A DNA stretch of 64,000 nt from Eutreptiella sp. 'Long Island Sound 2002'. Lineage: Eukaryota; Euglenozoa; Euglenophyceae; Eutreptiales; Eutreptiaceae. The position numbers were made by a program, and so were the translations under genes. Below the pieces are notes generated by a model that saw only the letters and a program-made list of their open reading frames with translations, was not told where the DNA came from and searched no databases. This document shows, piece by piece, positions 57,318 through 64,000 of the stretch. The stretch spans positions 39,556,680 to 39,620,679 of the forward strand of contig OZ038385.1 of assembly GCA_964036045.1 (NCBI GenBank), in the 5' to 3' direction. Positions within the stretch are counted from its first letter, which is position 1; every line of letters starts with the position of its first letter.

Positions 57318-58678
57318 ATGCCCATCCGACCCAGCCGGCGTCCATTGCGGAGAGCAATGGTGTTCGAACGAAGGGGACTACCCCCCAAGCATGTGAGAGG
57401 GGCCCTATCAGCAGCTACCCTTGGGGGACATCCTAAAAAGAAGTATGCCACCATTACCGAGGCCATGGATGACATGTTCCACCCAATCCTGCGCTGCCTG
57501 AGTGAGGCTTTGGCCAAAAATGGAGCCAGCGAATTGATACCCAAGCTCACCAACTACATCCTATTCAGGGTTATGCTGGGGATGTGGCGACCAAGACGAG
57601 TCAATGATGTATGGCATCCCACAGCTTTGTGTGCACACAAAGGCTTGGCCTCCCTATTAACCAGGGAGGAGTATTATAAAATACACCGCCTGTCCAATTG
57701 TGGTACTGCAGAGCTCCTTGAGGCTGTTAATGCCCATTGGTCCAGCCTGTGGGTATGGGGGTGGGCTGCCGCAGGGGATGAATCCATTGTCCCCCACAAG
57801 GGGAAAAGGGCTGGACCCATGCGGCATTTCATCCCCAGAAAACCGCATAGCACAGGCATTAAATTGTATGTCCTGGGTGACTCGGTGCACCCTTTTATAA
57901 CTGATATTTTTTTGTATGCAGGCAAAAGGGTCAGGGTCTTCCGGGATCACCCCCAGGTGGCTGGACCTCGGACTGCCCGGGAGATGGTACACCGATGGGC
58001 TGACCTACTCCCTACTCGCACTGCAATTGTGTGCGACTCATACTTTGGAAGCCACCTAGTGGCAAACCAAATGGCACAGCGTCAGCACCCCTTCTTGTTC
58101 CTATGCAAAAGGGATCAGGAAGGGGTTTCCCTGGCTGGGGATAGTATGCGACCCTCCATTGCAGCAGAAACGTATGTCAAAGGAGGCAAGTATAGCCTCC
58201 AGGTAGCAAACCACCACGTGTGGTTCCATTTCTGTCAAACTGTGTGTTCGACAATGAGTGGGTGCGCCACAGAGGTGGTTATGAGCTCCCATCTGTTGTG
58301 GCTGCATACAGGCAGCTAGCCAACGGTGTTGACAGTGCCAATCAAATGGCACTAGAACACCGTGAGACAGGCAGATTCAAGTGTTGGACCCGTGCCTTGA
58401 AGGCTTTCTTGTTTAGGTACGCGATTGTAAATACCTTTACAGTCTGCCGACTCCAAGGTTTGATACCCAAAAAGAAATCCCTTTGGGACTTCCAATGGGA
58501 TATTTTGGAAAAGTTTGTCTCCCCTGGGCACGCTGTGCACACGCCGGTGCTTGTAGATACCCGAGGCACTTGCAAAGTATGCAAGGGGCGCACTTGGTTC
58601 AAGTGTGCTCATTGCGATGTGCATTTGCACTCCTACAGTGGTTGTTTCCAGAAGTGGCATTCAGAACTGAAAGTTTGA
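57318..58678 (+). mobile_element. piggyBac-type transposase, one frameshift
   Basis: DDE_Tnp_1_7 (piggyBac) family. The start is the ATG at 57318 (MPIRPSRRPLRRAMVFERRG). Catalytic Asp154 lies in GDESIVPHKG, Asp240 in IVCDSYFGS, and the third Asp in GVDSANQM (codon 58331-58333). The C-terminal Cys-rich finger is complete (CKVCKGRTWFKC, then CDVHLHSYSGC). The frame changes once near 58220-58235, between ANHHVW and FLSNCVF, so one base has been lost or gained and this copy cannot make full-length protein without correction. The length and domain order are otherwise normal. GTAAC arrays flank it on both sides, as the transposases of elements 2 and 3 are flanked by theirs, so it may be the transposase of element 1. 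Confidence 0.88.
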
Positions 58679-58769
58679 ACTCAGAAGAAACAGCAGTCCT
58701 ACGGCGCAGTGATACTTCTTGCAGGGCAGGGAGGGAAGGGACTATGTGTGCATGACGTTGTGCCCAGCC

Positions 58770-59036
58770 ACCATGGGGTAACTAAAACAAAGTGTGATGA
58801 AGGGGTTACATGAAAGGTAACACAGGGGGTAACTAATAGGGACAAAGTGGGATTGGAAGGGGGCATGGTTACCCGGGTAACACCCCAAGGGTTACAGCGG
58901 TGGTAACAAAAACAATTAACAACCAGAGCGCTCGGGTAACACATACATGTTACCGGTAACATAGGAAGTTTCTCGGGTAACACATTGGTAACACCGTCGG
59001 TAACATGTGTTACCCAGGTAACAAGCATGTTACCCC
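58770..59036. repeat. GTAAC palindrome array, element 1 (right)
   Basis: Dense 'gggtaacac' / 'ggttaca' words, the last array before the outer inverted 18-mer. Confidence 0.9.
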
Positions 59037-59092
59037 GTTCGAAAAATAAAAAAGGTCAAATATCTTCACCTGTTTTCTGGGGCAGAAATGGG

Positions 59093-59326
59093 TTACCCAG
59101 ACCACATGGATCCCTGAGTACTAACCCTAGATAAGGGAATATCATCATACATGGGGTCGTTCTCATCTTCTCCAGATTCTTGAGAAGCATCCAACTCATC
59201 ATCATCATAAACATCACAAACATCACAAACCTTGGGTTCCTTTCTGTTCTGCTGCGCCAAATTCCGTTGTCGTGTCGCCGTTATCGAAATACGCTTTCTG
59301 AAGTTTTCATGGCCACAGACAACCAT
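59093..59326 (-). CDS. Hypothetical acidic fragment at the right edge of element 1
   Basis: A 77-residue minus-strand frame with a Cys pair (VCDVCDVYDDDELDASQ) and an acidic stretch ending DDIPLSRVST, which overlaps the inverted 18-mer. On the left side of element 1 (about 40400-40515, minus strand) another acidic reading exists (LEVAEEEGEELDRDEE). They might be two halves of one host gene split by the element. The evidence is composition only. Confidence 0.3.
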   Translation of the reverse strand: MVVCGHENFRKRISITATRQRNLAQQNRKEPKVCDVCDVYDDDELDASQESGEDENDPMYDDIPLSRVSTQGSMWSG

Positions 59327-59344
59327 TACTTAGTTTATTTTACT

Positions 59345-62300
59345 GAATTTTTTTGAATGATTTTGCTGGGGGTGAAGACTAGCGTTACTGGATTAACTTT
59401 TTTTTTGCAGTACCTCAACCGGTGCTTAGGATCAAGGTACAGCCCATTTTTTTTTGAAGGCCGCCATGCGTTGAGGCCGCCAGGCCAGCCACCCATCCAT
59501 TGTAGCCGCCCCGCCAATGCCCTTTGCCCAAGCCGTGCACAAAGCCGTGTGGCCGTGGCCCTCTTGGCACTCTAAAGGTGAAATGGGTGATGGTTTGGGT
59601 GTGGATCCACCCACAAGGCACAAAGAAGGGGCTCAAGTTGCTGGTGTTTGGGCACAAACGCCGACCCTGAATGTGCGAAGAAAGTGGTCAAAAAGATGGT
59701 GAAAGGCATGAGAACAGGGATGCGCTACGCAGCGCGTTGCCTCGTAGGGTAGGTACTCATGATTCCCTGGTTTGCGACAGCCACAAGCTGTATCGCTACA
59801 CAGGTGTTCCAAGTCAAGCTAAAGCCCATTCTTTTTGAAATGTTTGGCGGTGAAGGCCGTTGGGCTTTCGGGCTGCAATTTGAGGAGGAAACCATTCTTT
59901 GTGCCCCGTCTCCCGATCCACAACGAGCTCCCACAACATCGCCTATTTCATTTGTAGGGTGGGCCAAGGGGGCCACAACCACACCTTACGCTTGGGCAAA
60001 GGGCATGGGTGGGGCGGCTAGGTTGGCGTCCGGTGTGGCGGTGTGAAGGCTTGGCTTCCACCCTTAACATCTCAGAAAAAAGCGCTATAGCTTGATCCGG
60101 ATCACACGTTTGGAAATGTGACTTATTGCCCGAGCAAACTAGGCTGTTTTCACTACCCATGTTGCTAAGAAATGCGCTTTTGCAGAAGACCCCTCTTCCC
60201 CGGCATATCGCCCATTTTCTTTGCACATTTTTAGTGTCACTCTTTGTGCCGAAGCTGGAAGATGAGTGTTGGTCTCACTTTTCATGGTCGCATCCCATTT
60301 TGGTGTGGTCCAGACCCAGGTGTGGCAGGAGACAGCACTTTGTTCACCAAATTTGTTCCTTGGCGTAAAATGAAGCCATGGGAGTTTGGGTTGGCGGATG
60401 GTGCCTATAGTGGTCGTCCTCGCGTTGTTGCACCTGCTCGAAAACCTGCAGGAAAAGAGTTTGGTCGCACAGCATCCATATACAACGACACACATGCATT
60501 CTTCCGCTCTCGTGTGGAGCAATTGTATGCTATTTTTTGGACCTTTGCCATCGTACGCGCTCCTTGGCGTGGACATGGTGAGGCGGGGATGGAGAAGTTG
60601 TTCCGGCGCATGAAGGTGCTTATCAATTTGGTAGCATTCTATTTGCGTCGGTTCCAGAAGTATGAGCTTGTGGGTCCTTGGCGACACGACCCTGACATTA
60701 AGGAGAAAGCAAGGGCACCGAAGCCCGCTTCTTCTACCTCCAATGTAAGCTCTAGTTCAAGCTCAAGCTCTAGTTCAACCTCTAGCTCGAGTGCACCTCA
60801 TGTGGAGGATGAGATTGTTGCATCAGATGGTGAGGTAAGTGTTGATAGTGACTACACTTCAGATCCAGTGGAAGCCAACAAGGTGCGTGTTGATCGTGCC
60901 AAGCGGCAAAAGGCCAAGGTTCCCTGCCTCCAACCACTTGTGTTGACAAGGAGGCAACAAGCCATCGCCAATGCTACTATTTAGTGCAAGAGACAATTGT
61001 GACATGTCTTTCCTTTAATGGGTTAATGCATTGCACACTTGGAGGGAGGAAGGGAGGGAGGCCGGGTGGGCTGGAGGGAGTGGGGGAGGGAGTGTATGGG
61101 TTATGCCATCCGTAGACGTGTACGAAAATTTTCTTAAGCGGTCGCAGGCGGTCGCAGGCGGTCGCAGGCGGTGGGCACCCCCACTACGAGGAGAAAGGCA
61201 TTCTTTGTGCCCCGTCGCTGGATCCATATGAACAAGCTGAAAATTTACAAAGGACCACCAGCGCCTGTACCATTATCCTGATAGGCACCGTGCCAAAGCA
61301 CTACGCACACTCAAATCCCTGGTGCCATCTCAGGCGAAGTGGGCCACATACTTCCGTATGTCCCATGAAGACCTAAACATAATATCCGGTGGTGTGCCGT
61401 GAGTTCACACGTAAAGGTTATGCTAGTTCTCAATGGAAGCCACAACTAGCATACCACCTGACCAAATGGGGAGTCACCAAGCCCATGCTCAGAGATTGCC
61501 TGTGAATCCACAAGGAACACCCACAACATCACCCATTTAACCCGTAGGGCGGGCCATGAGGGGCATTGGCGGGGTGGCTAGGTTGGCGGGGCGGCGGGCG
61601 TGGCGGTCGGAAGGCATGGCTCCCTTCAGACCCAAACATCTCAAAAGAAAGGCAATGGTCAAAAAGATAACGATACGCTGGGGATGAGGGGTCCGCTGCA
61701 TAGCGCATTTCTTAGGAATGTAGGTGGTGAAAACACCTTGGTTTGCTACCATAGTAAGCAAGTATTTCTACATAAGTGTTCCGGATGAAGCTACAGCCCT
61801 AGCTTGCATTGCTATGCTCGATTGTTGGTACTTTCTTTGCACATTCTTAGAGTCACTCTTTGTACCAAAAACACTAGCAATTTGAGCAAGAAACCATTTT
61901 TTGTGTCCTATATGTGGATCCATAACGAACTTCCACAGCATCACCCATTTCACTTATGGGATGGGATAAGAGGGCCACGGCCACACCTCACTGAAAAGCG
62001 CATGGGCGTGAAGGCTTGGCGGCCTTCCGCCCCCAAACATCTCACAAAACAAAAGGATTTTAGCTTGATGTGGAATACGGCTTGTTGCCATGCAAAACCG
62101 GGTAATTTCACTACCTAACTTTCTAGGAACAACGCTCTGCGGTGAACCCCTGTTCTCCAGCACATTGCCATCTTTTTGACTTTCCTCGCACATGCTTCAG
62201 GTTACTCTTTGTGCCCAAACACCAACAGTTTTATTAGGAAAGCACTCTTTGTGCCCTTTCAGTGCATCCATAACTAACTCCCACGGCATCACCCATTTTA

Positions 62301-62960
62301 GATGCACGACAGGACAAGGGGGCCACGGCCACGGCGTATGCTTGGGCAAAGGGCATGGGAAGGGGGCACCTAAGCTATGCTACAGGCTGGCGTGGCGGCA
62401 AGTGTGGCGGCGTCAAGGCCTAGCGGCCTTCCACCCCAAACATCTCACACACAAAAAGAGATACCGCTTATTGCTGAAGCAAAGCACGGTCTTTTCACGA
62501 CCTACCTTGCTAGGAAAAGTGCTATGCGGGGTACTGCCGTTCTCCAGCATATTGCCATCCTTTTGAAGATTTTCTTCACACATTCTTAGCGTCACTCTTT
62601 GCACTGAAATCCCATGGCATCACCCATTTCACCTGTAGAGCACCCAAGAGGGCCATCGCAACATCTTAGGCTTGGGAAAAGGGCATGGGTAGGGCGGCTA
62701 GGCTAGCTTGGCGGTGGCGTGCCGGCTTGAAGGCATGGCGGCATTTAGCCCCAGACATCTCAAAAGGAAGAAGGTTTTTGGCTGCATCCGGAAAACTTAT
62801 GTGAAAATAGGGCCTATTGCCGAAGCAAACCGGGGATGTTTCCACCATTTACCTCGCTAGAAATGACACTATGCAGCGGACCCCTGTCCTCCAGCGTATT
62901 GCCATCCTTTTGACCACTTTCTTCGCACATTCGTCGGGTCACTCTTTGGGTAAACACTAG
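59345..62960. repeat. Satellite-like repeat of about 350-400 bases around a transposase fragment
   Basis: A unit with 'gggccacggccac', 'gggcaaagggcatggg', 'ccccaaacatctcacaa', 'cactacctaccttgctagga', 'ctccagcatattgccatc' and 'cactctttgtgcc' repeats at least four times in tandem from 61500 to 62960. It also occurs at 59880-60250 and, inverted in part, at 59460-59640. A fragment lies at 40240-40310 on the far side of element 1. Confidence 0.8.
60262..60984 (+). mobile_element. PIF/Harbinger-type (DDE_Tnp_4) transposase, C-terminal part
   Basis: About 240 residues. PGVAGDSTLF matches the pG-x-x-x-D-S block, GLADGAYSGRPRVVAP is the second-aspartate block, and FFRSRVEQLYAIFW carries the catalytic Glu. 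The first aspartate region is absent, so the gene is 5'-truncated. After the domain there is a Ser-rich run (60745-60795) and an acidic/basic tail ending in TAG. It sits inside the satellite-like repeat and may be the source gene of those units. Not functional as seen. Confidence 0.8.
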
Positions 62961-62964
62961 CAAT

Positions 62965-64000
62965 TTGACCCGCAAACCCTTCGTTGTGGCTGGAGGGTGG
63001 GGTGGGGGGCAGGGTTGTTGCAGGAAAGTGGGGTGTTTACCACGACCTGACCTAAGACCATGGGGGCAAGGCAGGCACCAAGGGCTCCTTTTAACAACTC
63101 AGCACCACTGTGGTGGGGGTCCCCCCCCCCTGGACCCCCCACCCCCCCCCTTATCATGGAACTCCGTGTACAACAGCCACGGGTTCCCGTACGTCTGGAT
63201 CATGGAGTACAGCCTCGTGCTGACCTCCACGCTGAGCCCCTCGTCGCACAGCCACGTGCCGCCTCCATGAAACCGCACTTTTTGGAATTTTGTGGAACTT
63301 TTCAAAAAAAAAATTCAAAAAAAATCTGAAAAACTTGAAACAATGGAAAGATTGGGCCAAATTTTCTTCTGGGCCTCTGGCAGATCGAAAATTTTCTGTG
63401 GCGCCTTCGGCGCGAATGAGTTTAGACCAAAAATTTTCTTTGGCGCCTTTGGCGCCTATAAAACCTCAGCACCACTTTGGGGGGGGTGGGGGGCTGGACC
63501 CACCACCCACGCTTAAAGAAGGAGCCCTGGGGCCTGCCTCGCGATTCTCCTCCTCCTCTGCAGTCTGATGCAGCTGGGCGCGCTTCGCCCCGTGCCCTAA
63601 GACCCCCCGCGCGGAGGGCATGCAGGGGACCGCATGCAGTCCGTAGCCCTCATCGCCGGCCTCCTGGCCGTCTCCCTCCTGGTCTGCGCGCTGTCGCTGG
63701 GGCTGACGTTCGAGTCCCCCACATACGCCACGCTGGCCCCCGAGCCTGCGACTGCCCCGACCCATGGCAAGGCCCAGCTGTCGGGCACGGACAGCGACGA
63801 GCCCTCCGTCGGGCGCTCGCGCAACGTCACCGTCACGGCCCCTTCCCAGGTCCTGCCCTGCTTCAGGGTTTGTGCGTGATGACAGGGATGCGCTACACAG
63901 AGGCAGGGGGCTGAAGGCCGATTATTGGTGGTTGGAGAAGCGGTTGGCACACGGCGGTTACAAAACGGTTGTTGACGAGCTGTTGGCCCCAAGAGGGGGG
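62965..64000. other. GC-rich end of window, no supported gene
   Basis: Short frames only. Two related blocks with 'cagcaccactgtggtggggg' / 'cagcaccactttggggggg' (63100-63130, 63466-63490) and 'ggcgccttcggcgcgaat' / 'ggcgcctttggcgcc' (63399, 63444) are repeats; the latter words also occur at 36.1 and 39.8 kb. A short frame at 63634-63879 opens with a hydrophobic stretch (LLVCALSLGLTF) but has no other support. Confidence 0.45.

Larger units (their letters stand above)
40526..59142. mobile_element. Element 1: outermost layer of a nested transposon, marked by GGTTAC/GTAAC palindromes
   Basis: A region with gene A, a piggyBac-type transposase and GTAAC palindrome arrays in most of its non-coding gaps outside elements 2 and 3. 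At the outer edges an 18-base sequence, atattcctttatctaggg (40526-40543), recurs inverted at 59125-59142 with one mismatch. Similar satellite sequence lies outside both ends (40.24 kb and 59.8-62.9 kb). I infer one element, but no longer terminal repeat or clean target duplication was found. The palindrome-rich block and the piggyBac gene could be separate insertions. Confidence 0.5.

Noticed and set aside
63634-63879. Short ORF with a hydrophobic start as a signal-peptide protein
   Set aside because: Only 81 codons in GC-rich DNA with alternative open frames and no further support.

Overview
The window is eukaryotic nuclear DNA. Several genes resolve into GT-AG introns whose phases match exon to exon. 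Coding space is sparse, and microsatellites, tRNA-derived short elements, retroelement debris and DNA transposons fill the rest. The GC-rich exons and long simple repeats suggest a protist, probably a unicellular alga, but I cannot name the species. All three stop codons serve as terminators, so the code looks standard.

Layout. 1-923 is the 3' end of an ABC-B transporter, followed by degenerate tandem repeats to about 2.4 kb. 2.4-15.7 kb is mostly gene-poor, with one possible small two-exon gene (9.4-10.0 kb), several tRNA-like elements and GC-rich interspersed repeats. 15.7-35.5 kb is the core of a large minus-strand gene for a long coiled-coil protein. I could place 13 exons that join in phase, plus a likely 14th. 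Its introns hold microsatellites, a 229-bp duplication, inverted repeats and a hAT transposon. 35.8-40.2 kb is a reverse-transcriptase element with repeated flanks.

40.5-59.1 kb is the remarkable part: a set of nested elements. The outermost region (element 1) carries a seven-exon gene (gene A) and a piggyBac-type transposase. Inside intron 5 of gene A sits element 2, about 7.1 kb of its own sequence with 36-bp terminal inverted repeats. It encodes two 2-oxoglutarate/Fe(II) oxygenase domains, a zinc-binding segment, a coiled coil and a DDE transposase. Inside element 2's oxygenase/coiled-coil gene sits element 3 (5.3 kb), with its own inverted repeats, a coiled-coil gene and a transposase of the same superfamily. 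Removing element 3 together with one copy of a 2-bp target duplication restores an uninterrupted frame. Each layer carries its own short palindromic repeat (GGTTAC..GTAAC, GTTATCGCGCGATAAC or GCTCAGTGAGCGCTCACTGAGC) in its non-coding gaps, and I saw none of the other layers' motifs in them.

59.3-63 kb is a roughly 350-400 bp satellite-like repeat containing a truncated PIF/Harbinger-type transposase. The last kilobase is GC-rich with no gene I can defend.

Working view: each nested element couples a transposase with a coiled-coil accessory protein, and element 2 adds oxygenases that might act on nucleic-acid bases. In element 2 the oxygenase and coiled-coil reading frames run on in phase across in-frame stops, one of which is in the UGA-CUA-G context known for stop-codon readthrough.
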